A stretch of DNA of 64,000 nucleotides from Exophiala sp. HKRS030 (Eukaryota; Ascomycota; Eurotiomycetes; Chaetothyriales; Herpotrichiellaceae). Location: the NCBI GenBank assembly GCA_023897205.1, contig JAHWDD010000002.1, positions 6,696,001 through 6,760,000 on the forward strand, read 5' to 3'. Each line of letters opens with the position of its first letter. The first letter of the stretch is position 1. The notes under the pieces were generated by a model. That model was not told the origin of the DNA. It did not search any database and worked only from the letters and a program-made list of their open reading frames with translations. Shown piece by piece: positions 1 to 12,043 of the stretch. The translations under genes and the position numbers were made by a program.

Positions 1-1087
1 GTCATGGGACCAGGATTACGATATACAAGGCCAATCTATGTTATTTGGGGCGATACAGAGAGTGGAGATACCTGTTTGTCTTCGATTATTGGACAAAGAT
101 TTTCACCGCTTTGTCGAGACGACTTCTAGACAGTCCTGATGCTCTATTGTCGCAGAAGACAAATCATGCATCCAGTCTCGGTCGATGAACTAGGGACTAG
201 AACTGAAGCATTTCATCCAAACTCAATCTCTGTAATGCCCGTCGTTAGGTACGTTCTACAGGATACAGATGGAATGTGGTCTTATACTTTCGGATCCGAG
301 TTGATAGACTCCACTCGCTATATATTTTAGTGTTTGGAAATCCTAACAGAGAAAAACAGCAAATACGGAGCCAACTCCTGCAAATTCGAGCAATACAATC
401 TCTTCACAATCTCCTTCGATATAGCTATTTTATATTCATCTCTCATCTGGTCACTCGAGACGTCAATATGTACTAGTCGTTTGAACTTGCCTTCTTTTAC
501 ATGCTGATCTTCATAGGAGTTCGGCCATGAACGCAAGGTGACGCGTTTGCACTTTGATTCGTCCCGTTATTCGTAAGTGCAGAAAGATCCCACACCAATG
601 ATATATTGAGACTCATCTGACGCTGTGAAGAGTTCGTATAGTCTGTCTACTTAGAATTATCTATATTATGTATAATGCTTACCGGGGTTTACTTTACTAC
701 TGGCGTTTATATTTGAGCTTACTTACTTGCCTAACATTACGTACCTAATGCGTATGTTGCAAAAGAAATTGATTCTCTTGTTGATGAAATTTTCACGGCG
801 TTCGGTGCTTCTGCAAGATATGCATTGCAAGACGTATCATTTCGAAATTAGACCATTCTAGAGTAGAGCTGCATTTTAATTGCTTGATATTTTATATCTA
901 TTATTGACTATCAGGTTTCTTGATTCGCGTCAAGTCGGTCTCTAAGATTAGAGCTTTGGGACTGGGTGTCTAGATGGCTTTCCTGTGACATGCTTTGGCA
1001 TTATTTGCCATTTTCGCAATGTCTTCTGCAGTTTGCTCGTGTTTGGGTTGTGTCGCGCCCATAACGTTACGTGAAGCGTTAGCCTAA
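1..1087. other. No gene seen (left edge)
   Basis: AT-leaning sequence. The open frames (up to 69 codons) overlap each other on both strands and match no family I recognise. It would include the 3' flank of the minus-strand gene that ends at 1088. Confidence 0.5.
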
Positions 1088-1903
1088 CTAGTTGACACCA
1101 TTTTCTGCAGCCGCTTGGCGTTGCAAACAGTCGTGATACTTCGTGATAGGGGGCAGAGTATCCATTTCACCAGCATAGAGAGATGACAAGATTCTCTTCA
1201 AGACGTTTTCACGTGCGAGCAACGCTCCAGCCTTGTACTCACCAGACTGTAGGTCTTCGATAGTCTCATTTAGGCTCTGTAAAATCCTGGTTTCGAGTCG
1301 AACTTGCCGGTCTAGCTTCGCTACTCTCCACGCCTCGTGAATTTGCCAACTTTCGAGGTATGGTAAACAGTCTTTGGACGCTTCGACTTGATTCTCTTCC
1401 TTGCTCTGGAGTGATTGCCATGAAATAACCATGTGATCCATCCAGCGTCGTCCAAGCAATACACAAGATCGATCTGCAGAATTCAGAGAGTTCAAGGCGA
1501 TATGGTCCTTGCTAGCAATTTGATTTTGGAGACTAGAAAGAAAAGGCATAAGTCCTTTTCCATCTTCGCGAATCTGATCAACCGGCATCTTAAAGATTCG
1601 AACGATTTCATTCTCGAGACTTTCATGGAAATCATCCCACCAGTGCGCATCAATATCGGCGTGGAATTTGGCATGATACGCGCATTGCTCGAAGTCTTCC
1701 CTCCAGGTGCAACTTGCATCGCTAGCTAGCACGAGGCCATCTGCGATATCCCGAAGGTGAGTGATGTTTGCAGGACGACAGTTCTGGACGTGTGGCGAAG
1801 CCGTCGATAAAGATTTGTAATCCATTGTAGTTGAGTTTCCTCCGAACTGAAAGAAAGCTAGAGCTGGCGTCACTAGACGAGCGAGCAACGATGAGGCGAC
1901 CAT
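1088..1903 (-). CDS. Secreted-type cysteine protein, paralog A
   Basis: Single-exon gene of 271 codons starting at the ATG at 1903. I do not recognise the family. The first ~20 residues (MVASSLLARLVTPALAFF) look like a signal peptide. The mature part is polar and probably helical, with cysteines in the contexts NCRP, SCTW, QCAY, SCVL and DCLP. The same five cysteines recur in the same order in the next minus-strand gene, along with matching blocks such as ITHLRDIADGL / VTYLKDAANGL and EAWRVAKLDRQ / EAWRVDRVNRQ. The conservation across a diverged pair supports real coding. A secreted function is inferred from the N-terminus only. The pair could be effector-like or cell-wall proteins; nothing seen shows a catalytic site. 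Confidence 0.7.
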   Translation of the reverse strand: MVASSLLARLVTPALAFFQFGGNSTTMDYKSLSTASPHVQNCRPANITHLRDIADGLVLASDASCTWREDFEQCAYHAKFHADIDAHWWDDFHESLENEIVRIFKMPVDQIREDGKGLMPFLSSLQNQIASKDHIALNSLNSADRSCVLLGRRWMDHMVISWQSLQSKEENQVEASKDCLPYLESWQIHEAWRVAKLDRQVRLETRILQSLNETIEDLQSGEYKAGALLARENVLKRILSSLYAGEMDTLPPITKYHDCLQRQAAAENGVN

Positions 1904-2862
1904 GATTGGAAGTGTCTCGTTCCTGGCGTCAGAAACTCCCTCTTGCAGTATTGATATTATATGGCTTGAAAGAGCAGAGATTTATGGACAATTTTGGCAG
2001 AAACTGTCGAGTTTTGCGTTTCAAGCTGTTCTGATGACTGTAGAGTGATGCTTTGGTGAAGAAGATTAGAATTCAGAGTCAATTATTCTGATATAAATAC
2101 ATCGAAGTCAATATCTCCATCACAAAGACTGGCGTTCCGGTGCCTCCAGCCTGCATTCAAACAAAGGCTTCCCCATCCTATGGCGCTCAACACTGAGAAT
2201 AGAAAAAAGCTAGAAAAGTGGGCTTTGTATAGCTTTGATAAACTGTGCTCACTCTAGCAAAGCATTTCTTCCATTCTCTTGTGTGTAGTCTTTGTTCCCT
2301 ATCTAACACAATCGATTTCGTCGACTGCTTGGAAACAGAACATCGGCCTCTGCATACGGAGACTGACTCTTTCATGAGACAAAAAATTGCTTGGCTGTGA
2401 GCCTTACGACAAATCCTGTTTGAGAACATCGGAATTTCTGCTGTGGACCTGGACACTTTAAAGACACAAAGTAAACAACAGCTTTACAACAGTGATGATA
2501 AATTCGGTAGTATGAACAGCGACGACAAATTTAAATCCTGGGGAAGTTCTTGCTAGACCACCACCGTAGCCGCTAAGAACGAGAGGACGCTGAGCAGGCT
2601 GCTAGCAACTGTCGCTGTTTCTAACTAGGTATTCTCCTAGTTGTCTGCCACTCCCCTAAATACCAGAAATGTTTGCATCTACTATTGTTCCGGTCAATTC
2701 GATTTCTGATTTCTTCCAGACCCTTTCGCCACTATGACAACGTCCAGATCTGGGGTAACCAACTGAACCTGATCCGCAACCTCACCATTGATGTCTTCTA
2801 CTCCTGCTCGTAGGGTGTATTCATCGCCTGGCATTACTTCTACTCCCTGAAGAATCAAGCAA
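1904..2862. other. Spacer between paralogs, possible 3' exon of paralog B
   Basis: Mostly empty. Nearest paralog B, on the minus strand, positions ~2855 down to 2694 encode a protein-like acidic tail (GVEVMPGDEYTLR and on), preceded by an acceptor-like TTCTTCAG. It could be the last exon of paralog B, but no intron I can draw joins it in frame. Confidence 0.3.
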
Positions 2863-3863
2863 CTATGATACGCTGAGAAATCCAATGGTTCCATGATACC
2901 AGAGTAGAAGGAAACCCATGAGTAACATGACAACCTTCTCTCGGGCGAGTTGTGCTTGCAACACATGCTCGCCAGTCGCCATATCGGCTAGAAATCCCGC
3001 AAGGGCCGTCTCCGTCCATTCCTCCAATTTGATCTGACGGTTTACCCTATCGACTCTCCAGGCCTCAGAAGTTCCCACCGTCTCAACGAGGGGCAGACAA
3101 TCACGTGCCTGAGCCAACCAGTACGATGCCTCCTCAAAAGTCATATTTATTCGACGTTTATCCTCACGTCTCATGATAGCCTCGAGATTGGCTTCTGCGT
3201 CGACAAGCATGGGCTCTGTCAGGTTGCGTAAGAGCCCATGGCAGCTTTCTGGACCTGCTAACCTGGACGCTAGATCTTGTAAAGTCTTGCGTCGTTTGGA
3301 AGAGAATGTTGTCTTGATGTGCGTGACAAGTTCGATGAAAACACCGCGGTCTTGGGTGGGCTCTTCATCTGTGAAGCGCAATATGCGACTTAGGTCTCTT
3401 TCCGCGCTCTTGTGTATGAGAGCCCACGACTGTTCTTCACGATTCATGTCGAATTTGAGCTCGGATAGGCAATCCCCGTATTCCTTGTCAAAAATGCAGG
3501 CCTCGTAACTATTGAGACTATGCATCAGACCATTTGCTGCGTCTTTGAGGTAGGTGACTTCTGGAGGAGGGCAGGTCCAGATCTTTGGGGCCTGGCTGAT
3601 GCGGTCATCCACTTCTTGAGGGAAAATGTGTGCTGAACCACCTCTGCCCAAATTCAGAGAAGCCTAATGAAAAATGGTTGAAAAAGCGTAGTAAAGAATG
3701 AACCACAAGATACGAGATAGATAAAGGGTAGTCTCTCATTCATCAGATCGTCCCGGGTCTTCTTATCCGTAGAATTGGATCTTCTCTCACGAGGATGATC
3801 TTGCTTCTGCGAAGTGCCGAAGGGCACCTCCGGCCTTTGATTTTCCGTATACCTCATCATCAT
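2863..3863 (-). CDS. Cysteine protein, paralog B
   Basis: Tandem, diverged copy of the gene at 1088-1903. A likely 50-nt intron (3664-3713, donor GTATCT, acceptor CATTAG) joins a first exon starting at the ATG at 3863 to the long exon, phase 0, for about 316 residues. Shared features with copy A are five cysteines in the same order (TCPP, ACIF, DCLS, SCHG, DCLP), the VTYLKDAANGL block and EAWRVDRVNRQ near the C-terminus. Unlike copy A, this model has no clear signal peptide; a hydrophobic stretch (ILWFILYYAFSTIF) lies inside the proposed intron in the exon 2 frame and may be a remnant or an alternative N-terminus. The C-terminus diverges into a hydrophobic tail and may continue in a further exon. 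Function unknown. Confidence 0.55.
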
Positions 3864-4007
3864 AGACTGGAAAGATATGAAGAGAGGGGGTCGGACTGAT
3901 GGTTTGAAAGACTAGTGATGATGCAGCCTTGTCATAATGCATTAGTCATTCTGAACCGTATCGGGACATGCCAAAGCCCAGACCTGAGTGCGGCCGAGAA
4001 CAAGTTT

Positions 4008-5665
4008 TCACACTGCAATGTTCCTACGAGCTCTGAGCCGATACCCAAACCGGAAGAGCAACCATGGAATAGGCAGGAGGAGAACAGACAAAGCAGCAAA
4101 CACAGTACCCGCCCAGTGGATACCTAACCTCTCATACATTCGAGGCGTGAACAAAGGAAAAACTGCTCCTAGCGTAAACCTCAATGAACCGTTGGCGGCC
4201 AATGCTGTCGGAACGACTTAGTACAGGTGTGAACCAATGATTTCTCAGAACGACTAACCAGAAGCTGCACCTGCCGATTGGTACACGTCCACAAGGTAGT
4301 TGATTGTCGAGAGCTATCGCCCTCCGGTATCAGTAAGCCGTCGATCGGATGAATGACATCTGACTTACAAAGAGCGCAAAGGCGCCAAGACCGAATGGAA
4401 TTCCGCTCGCGGCGAGTGTTGCCCAGTGACCGCCTGTATGGCCAGCCCACGCATACCTGTCGTGTGAGTATGAAAAGCACCGTTCGATGACTTTACAACG
4501 TACCAGAACAAACCGATGGGCAGGAAGATGCTCGCGACAAGGGCAGCATAGAGTCGATGTTCCGGATCTGGGAGATTTCCGCCAGCGGCTTCACGAGCCC
4601 GGGCATAGAGTGTTCGGTCGAAGACGGCGAACAGCACAATTGCTAGAAAATAGCCGATCATTATACCGAGGAAAACTAGACTGGACTTCGAGTTATCAAA
4701 GTCATAGTATGTCCGAAAAACCAATGGGATGCTTGCAAAATAGCTGAATGTCAAGGCATATGCGTACGCACTGTATAGTGTCAAAGAGAAAACGACGATG
4801 TCGGTGAATAACATCTTCACGGCACGCAATATCGCAAACTGAGTCTTTTCCAAAGTCTCGCCAATGCTGCTGATTGTGCTGGACTCAGTTGACGCCCGGT
4901 TCTCGCGCCGCAGGATATGAGTCTTAGAAGTCTCCTTCATAAAGAATGACGCAAAAAGCACGGGTGCACCAGCCACGAGAATCAGCCATTGCGTCCATCT
5001 CCAGTCGTTGTCATGTCCTCTCAGAATATAAGTCCCAGCCACTGGACCAAGGATGGGGCCTAAGAAGGAGCCTAGGATGAAGAAGAGGCCTACTGTGCCA
5101 CCTTCTTTCTGCAGGATCCAGATGTCAGAGACAGTTCCGGCTCCGATTGCCATGGCCGGCGAGCCCAGAAAGCCGGCGAAGAACCGACAGACCAGCAACG
5201 CTGGGAAGTTGGAGCATGCAGTTCCAGCACCAGTAAAGACGAGCAGGCAGAAGAGGGTGGACACGTACAACACCCGGCGACCGAAAACCTCGGAGAACGG
5301 GGCAATGAACAGAGGGCCATAGGCAAGTCCGAGTGTATAAAGTGTCAGCAGGAGAAGTGTCTGTGTTTGTGATACCGAGAACCTGGACGCAATGATGTTG
5401 GCTGCTGGAACCGTGACTGAGGTAGAGAAGGTACTGAATTCCTATTAGCTTGGGTCTCCACCAGTGTGACAAGTTGCACTAACACTTGAAAACCGATGAT
5501 ACATGGAATTATGGTGTGGAAGAGTTTCATGGCTAATGACCAATTGTGTGGATTTCTATGCTCCCGCGGGTCATCCCAGGCGACGGAAGGATGATTTTCC
5601 TCGTTTATCTTGTCTTCGGTCGCCACCGGGAGTGGCGTAAGATCGACAGCCATTGGTGAACGCAT
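4008..5665 (-). CDS. MFS drug:H+ antiporter (DHA1 type)
   Basis: Plasma-membrane or organelle transporter of the major facilitator superfamily. Five exons (5665-5486, 5441-4504, 4456-4369, 4313-4259, 4204-4008) join in frame to 485 residues through introns of 44-55 nt. The cytosolic N-terminus carries the DDPREHRNPHNWS block usual before TM1 in fungal DHA1 proteins. Motif A is seen as FSEVFGRR after TM2, and the antiporter motif C as GSFLGPILGPVAG in TM5. The last exons give the YLVDVYQSAGAAS and AANGSLRF segments typical of the C-terminal TM10-12 region. Length fits a 12-TM pump. The substrate cannot be told from sequence; likely toxic small molecules or secondary metabolites. No biosynthetic cluster adjoins it. 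Confidence 0.9.
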
Positions 5666-7656
5666 CTCGTCGTCTTACGGGAGGCCCTTTTCGGATGTTC
5701 CAGGCCACGATCGTAAGATTTCTCATTTGATAGTAAGATCTGTTAGAAATTAAAAAATGTAACAAGATCTTTGTAAACGACAGCAATTGTATCGATTAGA
5801 ATGGCTGGTGGTAGGTCTCCGTTTTATTGTGATTACTCAACGACGAGACCGAGGCAGATGTTTGCCAGCGAAACGCCCACAGCACATGGTTGGCGGCCAA
5901 TCAAGAGACGTTCGACATCGGCACATCCTCGAAATGACATATAATTATGTACATTAGTGCTTTGCTTACCCAGTTGTCCAATGTCGAATGAACACTATCC
6001 GGACTCGATGTTATTGTTGCTCACAACGGCCCTCAAAAAAGCTATTGATGATAGCCCACTTTTCCTTAGCCCTGCCGTGAAACGCTTTCCGAAGCATTTG
6101 ATGATATTAAACAAAAAGCAGCGCAGACACGGTATCCAATTTGATTTTTCGTTGTGGAATGAATGAATTAAGAGAGAAGGATTGTTGCAGGAGCAAAATT
6201 GTATTGCCCTACATTGAGATACCGATGACCTTGTGCATGTGGTAATGTTTGACATGTATGCTTACAAGGAGTTAGACTTCCAAATCCATCCCACGCTCTG
6301 AAGTACCCCTTCTATTTACACTTCCTGAGCATTTCTTTCTCCGACACGTCTGCTTTTTTATTCGTCAAATGTGGAGACGAGTCAAGAACGAATACAGAAG
6401 CTATACTAGAAATTTCGCCGAATGATGGGATCAAAGCAGAGCGGGACAGGAGAGCGCGTCACTATATCCCCATCTTATTGCCTGCATTCCGGAGTTTGAG
6501 AAGGAGAATGGTACAAAGGACTGAATTTCGATTCGCGCGGCCAGTACAGGCGTCTTGATGGATGCCTAGTTTTCAACAGGCAGACGCCAAAAAGCCCCAT
6601 ATGTAAAATTCATAGGAAGGAGCTGTGGGAAGGAGTTGCATCATCGTCTGTTCCTTGCGCAGGGCACTCATCTATAGACATGCAGTATGCCGACATACCA
6701 CTAGTAAACTCATTACTCCGAACATTTTTCGAAGAGATGATGCAGAACTAACTAGAGGTGACCGGTACCACTTCGCGCATCATCCTCAAGCACAATTCGT
6801 ACGAGGAGGCTTGCCGTCATGCCTGCGACCACGTCCCATGATGAAGAGAAAGATTGACGCTTGCCAGACTATTCGACGGAGGGCAGAGATCAACAAAGGC
6901 GAAGGTGCCAATGAATCTATATGCATTGCGCATACGGATTTATTAGAGGGAGTCTGAGATGTTGAAGCAGCAGGAGATACGTGCCAATTCTTTTTTGTGA
7001 TTCTGAATCTCTAAACGTCGTATCTCACCTGAAGCCGTATAGCTACTATGAGTCAGAAGGTCAGACTGTGTGTCGAGTTAACTAGTGGAGCGATTCATCC
7101 GCGAATGGAAGCAATCTGGATGAAAGTGGAGTTTTTACGACAGAGGATAGTCGCAGAGCTCATCTGGGCAATATATCAAGATTTACTTCACATTGACATT
7201 CTGTTTGGCTTGTACCCACCCGGAAGCATGGGGCTGGGTGATTAGGAGACGTAAAGGCATGAGAGGCAACATTGGACTCATTGCCGAGTGAGATTACAAG
7301 GCTCTAGTTGATTGGATCTGATACAGAGTATCTCGTATCCCGTATCTCAGGCGCTGCAGCGAATCACGTGTGTGTTTTCCTCACATCCGTTTTGCACTTG
7401 TGGCCGAGAGGCCAGAATGGTTTCCTTTCACCCTGACCAGAAAAGATTTGAAAACGCGCACTCAGGTCTTTTGATTGGCAACCCCGTTGGGCTCGTTGTC
7501 AAGTCTTCATTCTCAATATTTAGAGCAAAAACCCCACTCCCTGACACCTTGCTGTACATCCTTTGCTGAAAAGTCATCCATCCACAAGCGTAAGATTACC
7601 GATTTTTTTCCCCAACAATCAATACACTGGAGACAAATGTCGCTTGCTATATATAC
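5666..7656. other. 2-kb intergenic stretch, no gene seen
   Basis: Lies between the 5' end of the MFS gene and the 3' end of the next minus-strand gene, so it holds the MFS promoter. Open frames reach only 110 codons, overlap in several frames and show no recognisable domain, signal peptide or splice pattern. Confidence 0.5.
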
Positions 7657-9800
7657 CTAGTCATATCTTCCTTCTGGCATCTTGCCACGAATGTAACCAA
7701 ATCCTTCCTTCTCGTCGATCAGATCCAAGTCACGTACAAATGTGCGATCGTGATGTCCCGGGTCATTTGGATCGGGTCGGACGTTATAAGCGATGTTGTA
7801 TTCGCCAATATGCTCGGAAATCTCTTCCATGGACAGCAAAGGTCCAGCGTCTCCCATCTTTTCAACAATGGGCTTCAAGAGGTGTGCAATTGCCATATAG
7901 CCGGGTTCGATGATGATGGCTTTGCTCGAGAACCAGACCACGCCCAGGAGCAAGACGAATTGGACAAAAGGAATTCCTGCCAAGATGGCTCCTGCATAAT
8001 TCCATTTCACCGTCACCACTTGTGCGGGTCTGGGACTGTATGCTCCTGTGAGGTTCTGTCGGGGTCCCGTTGAGTCGAAGGCGGCTACGGCGCCGTAGGT
8101 ATATGCCATGACGGTGTGGGCTACTTGCTCTGCTGTCACATTTGCAACTAGTGAGAGCGTTGTATCGCCATTGTATAACATGTACTGCAGGTCTGTGCAG
8201 GTACCATCGCCTTTATCTTGGCAGACGCCAGTCCAACCAATAGCTCCAGCCATGAGGCCGGCTTGCAAGTCCGGCATGTCAAGAAGTTCGGTATCATTGA
8301 AACCCTCGTTCTGCGGATCGCCGATGGTGACATGACTGAGGGTATTGTTGCACGCCCAGAGGCGAGGAACCGGTATGAAACTGACCTCGTTCCCAGCGAG
8401 AAGGCTGTCGGACGACTGGAGTGCAAGGACTTGTGCACATCGAGGACCACAGCCGTCTAAAGTGGTATTGCCCATCCATGTTGTGGCTCCAGTTACCGTG
8501 GTGGTGATCGATTCCGAATGATTGTTCCCGTTAGAGTCTTGCCACTCGAGTAGGTTTTGAAGTGTCGTATCGTTGGTTTGGAAACCTGCATAACCGCCGT
8601 ATGTAATGACTAGCTCTTCACATGTCGCTACACTACTGATGGTCCTACTCGTAACGGCCGTACTTTTGCCTTCACCGGGGTTGCGATCAATGAAGGTGTA
8701 AACCGCTGCGTCGTCGAAATCAGGAACCTGCGATTGTCCTAGTTGACCGAACAGGTTGGCTGCAGCCTCTTGGAATGTGATGTCGTAGCCAGCTCCGTCG
8801 TCCGGTTGATCAGTGTTGGCGATGTATCGGAGATTCGCAACGTCCACCTCACCTATCCAACGTCATTTAGCCAAAGGAACACCTCTCACTCGTGAAGGAA
8901 TGCTTGCTCACCAGGAACAGTGTAGACGAACTTCTCTGAAACGTCAATAGAATAAGTCAAACCGATCAAGGCGACAAAGACGTTGAAGGCGACAAACAAG
9001 AGAAACCACCAAACTGCGATGACTTGCGCCTTACTTGGATACCATTTGCCTTTACGCCAGCCCCCAAAAATTATCGCAAGGGTGCTGCGGTAGCTATCAC
9101 AATCGAGAACAAGCTCGAAATCCTCCAAGTTGCGATACTCGGAGGCAAGAAATCTCCAGCGCATCATTTCAGCGTATTGTTTGAACTGCGCAGCAAACGC
9201 TAGACCAAGTACGACGGAAAATCCTGTGACAAGGGCGTTGTATCCATATTTTTGCCATTGGCTCATACCGCCTATGATGGTCGAAAACCCATACATGGTG
9301 CCAGCCATCCCAGCACAAATGATCGCCGTACCAGACCACATGATTAGGCAATCTATAAAGACTCGGCGGGCCTGTCGACGGCGATTGAAGTATCTGACAG
9401 TGTCCGATGAAGCAGGAACATCACCAAGATACTTCTCGCTGAGTTTATGAGTCCAAGGCGCCGATGGGGTCAATGAAATCCCTGTTCCGACTCTGTCTTT
9501 GGAACCGAGTTTCCACGAGCCTTGATTCCCTTCAACCACAGATCAACATAAAGGAATCGGAGCAAGGATCCTGCAATGCTTACCTGATCCATTGGGGTTG
9601 TTGCCTTTGTCCCCGAGTTTGTAGATTCTTTCATCACTAGAGCCATTGCTGGAAGTAGGCGGCAGCTCTTCGCCGGACGCGTTGAAAGTCTTCATTGGGA
9701 TCTCTCTATCTATATCGGAATGCTTTGAGTAATTTGTGCCGAACGGGTCCTGTTCTGATCTTGATTCTGGACTTGGTTGGATAAGAGAATACCTAGCCAT
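7657..9800 (-). CDS. Fungal multi-pass membrane protein, unknown function
   Basis: Three exons (9800-9584, 9529-8912, 8852-7657) with clean introns (54 nt GTAAGC...GAAG; 59 nt GTGAGC...ATAG) join to 676 residues. A polar, Ser/Asn-rich N-terminal tail of ~125 residues is followed by three membrane segments (roughly 130-154, 166-186, 240-265), then a ~300-residue probably extracytoplasmic domain with several N-glycosylation sequons and the Cys motif CGPRCAQVLALQ, then a last membrane segment (VQFVLLLGVVWF) and an acidic cytosolic tail. This architecture is familiar from uncharacterised Pezizomycotina membrane proteins. No transporter or enzyme motif is visible. The first in-frame ATG at 9800 (MARYSLIQ) is the chosen start. 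Confidence 0.85.
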
Positions 9801-11371
9801 AGGAGTGAAGTACACTCGTGAAGGAAGGATTACGGACAAGTAAGTGATGACCGTGATCTTTAAAAAGATTCACAAACGGGAGCAGGGCCAAATATGATGA
9901 TTCCGTAGTACTAGCCAAGACGGCTACAATGTACATTTAGTATTATTCAGGTACATACTATCTGCAGAAGGGATCCAAGAATAAGTGTTTCGACTGGCTG
10001 AGAGGTGTTGTGAGCCGGGAGGATACGGTGTCAAGCAGGGATCTGATCGTCGCGTAACCTCTTGAAGGCGTGGAAGGAATCCGCACGATCCTGGAGGATT
10101 CGCAGAGACAGTAGATGTGGCAAGAGGCTGAATCTGTGTCAAAAAGCGTGATCGTCGAGTTAGATATTTAGCAGCCCCATGGCGGGAACTCCCTGAGTGT
10201 ATCGAGGGAGTGATAAGCTCATTTGGCCTAATATCTCGCCAGACATGAGAGTTTCCCATGCTTGTCGACTAACGTACTCTGTATACAAATTATGGTTAAT
10301 TTTCTTTCGAGTCGAGGAGGCTCTGGACTCTGGTGTTTTACCCATAGGTGCTAACTGGATCCTGAACCGTCTAAGACGGCAGAGAAGGTCAAAGGATTCA
10401 GATACTTTCTTGGCGCGCACGAAGGATCGCCCCTAAAGAGCATGACTACCTGAGTGCGATAGGTGCTCTAAGGGCGAAAACAGTTGAGGGCCAATTAATC
10501 ATCGGCATTCGAGTAAGAAGTCCCACTCTGACACTGACAATTGAACTGGGGGCGTAAAGGCCCGTTGTACAGTAGGGAGTATGTTGTCGGCTATTGTCAT
10601 GACAAGATTAGTCAGGGAGATTGGCCTCGTGGTGCGACCTGCGGCAAAAGGCCGGCGCGAGGAATGGTGATCACAACGATGCCACTAATTTTAGCCCTGA
10701 TAATTCTGAAACGCGCCAGCAAAGCCCTACCATTGACAACGGCATTCGTGTGTTCGTTTGGGCCGTGGAACAGTGGAACATGGCTGCTTTAGAACGGAAA
10801 CGAAGAGGCACTGTTCAGTGCCTTGCTCCTCAGATCAAAGTCGATGTGAAGCGAAGAGTAGAATAGATACTATCATCAGATGTCGTGATATTGGTGTCGA
10901 AAAGAAAATCAGGACATGGCCTGACTGGAGTTGGGGGCGATGGAGTCCCTAGGAAACTGCCCTGCTAGAGCTGAGCGTTTTTTTAGAGAGTTTTAGTCAG
11001 ATGATGCCACAGATGTCGGTGTTCCTGTGAATGATCTGAGATGCACATGATGAGAGATATTTATGGAGGGGAAATGGTCAGGTTCGACAACAACTGGAGG
11101 CATCTCAACTGAATTTCGACGGTCGAGATGTGTGTGGGTGTACCCGAAATTCGCAGTGGCTGAAAGGCATGAATTATGTGGCCACTGTGGCCCACCTCAG
11201 CCACGTGGTCAGCCTCAAATTTCACGTGATTCTTCTCCAACTTCCCCGCACTTGCTTGATAATCCTGGAAGACCAGGAAGGAACCAGGATCAATATAAGA
11301 TCTTGAGTCAGTAGTGATCCTACTGTTCTATAGTATATTGAGGATATTCATTAACTGAATGAAGTCTTACC
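9801..11371. other. Divergent promoter region, no gene seen
   Basis: Sits between the divergently transcribed membrane-protein gene (minus) and the cupin gene (plus). No coding frame is convincing. The cupin side carries two CACGTG hexamers and an AT-rich, TATA-like ATCAATATAAG near 11289. Confidence 0.5.
11202..11228. promoter_or_regulatory. Paired CACGTG boxes upstream of cupin gene
   Basis: Two palindromic CACGTG hexamers (11202-11207 and 11223-11228), 21 bp start to start, about 150 bp before the cupin ATG. CACGTG is the core site of basic helix-loop-helix regulators. That they function here is inferred from position and pairing only. Confidence 0.35.
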
Positions 11372-12043
11372 ATGACCTACGAACCAGAAGTCTATCATCT
11401 CAAGGCCAACAAGGGAGCCCCAAACAACGAAAAGCCCGTTCTTATCTATCGCGACTGTCTGCCGTTGCCGATATCCGAGGAAAGAACGACCGAATTTCTC
11501 GAGTCACATGCGTGGGTAAAGAAGGGCGTTTGGGGGCACATCGACGTACGGCATTTTCATCCAAACACGCATGAATGTTATGGTAGGTCAAGACACACGA
11601 TAGGCCTACTCGCCGATTAGGGGATGGTAGTTGTTAGGGCTGATACGAAGCCTGCAGGTGTCTTTCAAGGCGAATCAACAATCTTGGTGGGATGCGGTTA
11701 CATCGACTCGGAGGATGATGGCACCAAGATCGACGTGTCGGTGGGTGATGTAATCGTGCTCCCGGCAGGGACAGGGCATTGTAATCTTCAAAGTACCAAA
11801 GACTACCGCTATATCGGTGTCTATCCAGCGGTAGGTTGTTGTCTCTGACCATCCATGAATCAAATGCCGAGGCTGAATGACTGATGCACCGATGGGGCCC
11901 AGGGTGCACCAAAATGGCGGAATGAACTGGGCAAGGAGAGAATTGACCTTAGTGACCTCAGGAAGGAGATTGATGGAGTTGCAATGCCGACGCAGGATCC
12001 AGTCAACGGGGAGAACGGGCCATTATTGGGGTTGTGGGCGTGA
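11372..12043 (+). CDS. Cupin-domain protein (YjlB-like)
   Basis: Three exons (11372-11582, 11658-11830, 11903-12043) join in frame to 174 residues. Intron 1 (75 nt) has donor GTAGGT, branch CTGAT and acceptor CTGCAG. Intron 2 (72 nt) has donor GTAGGT and acceptor CCCAG. The spliced protein has the cupin metal-site motif 1 (HFHPNTHECYG) and motif 2 (GDVIVLPAGTGH), followed by the PTQDPVNGENGPLLGLW tail that marks the YjlB-type single-domain cupins shared by bacteria and fungi. The histidines and glutamate suit a bound divalent metal. The enzymatic role of this subfamily is not established. Without splicing, the middle exon gives misleading short frames. It is probably soluble and intracellular, since no signal peptide is seen. 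Confidence 0.85.

Noticed and set aside
4181..4480. 99-codon minus-strand frame in the MFS gene
   Set aside because: It reads across real introns in the wrong frame; the five-exon MFS model explains the region.
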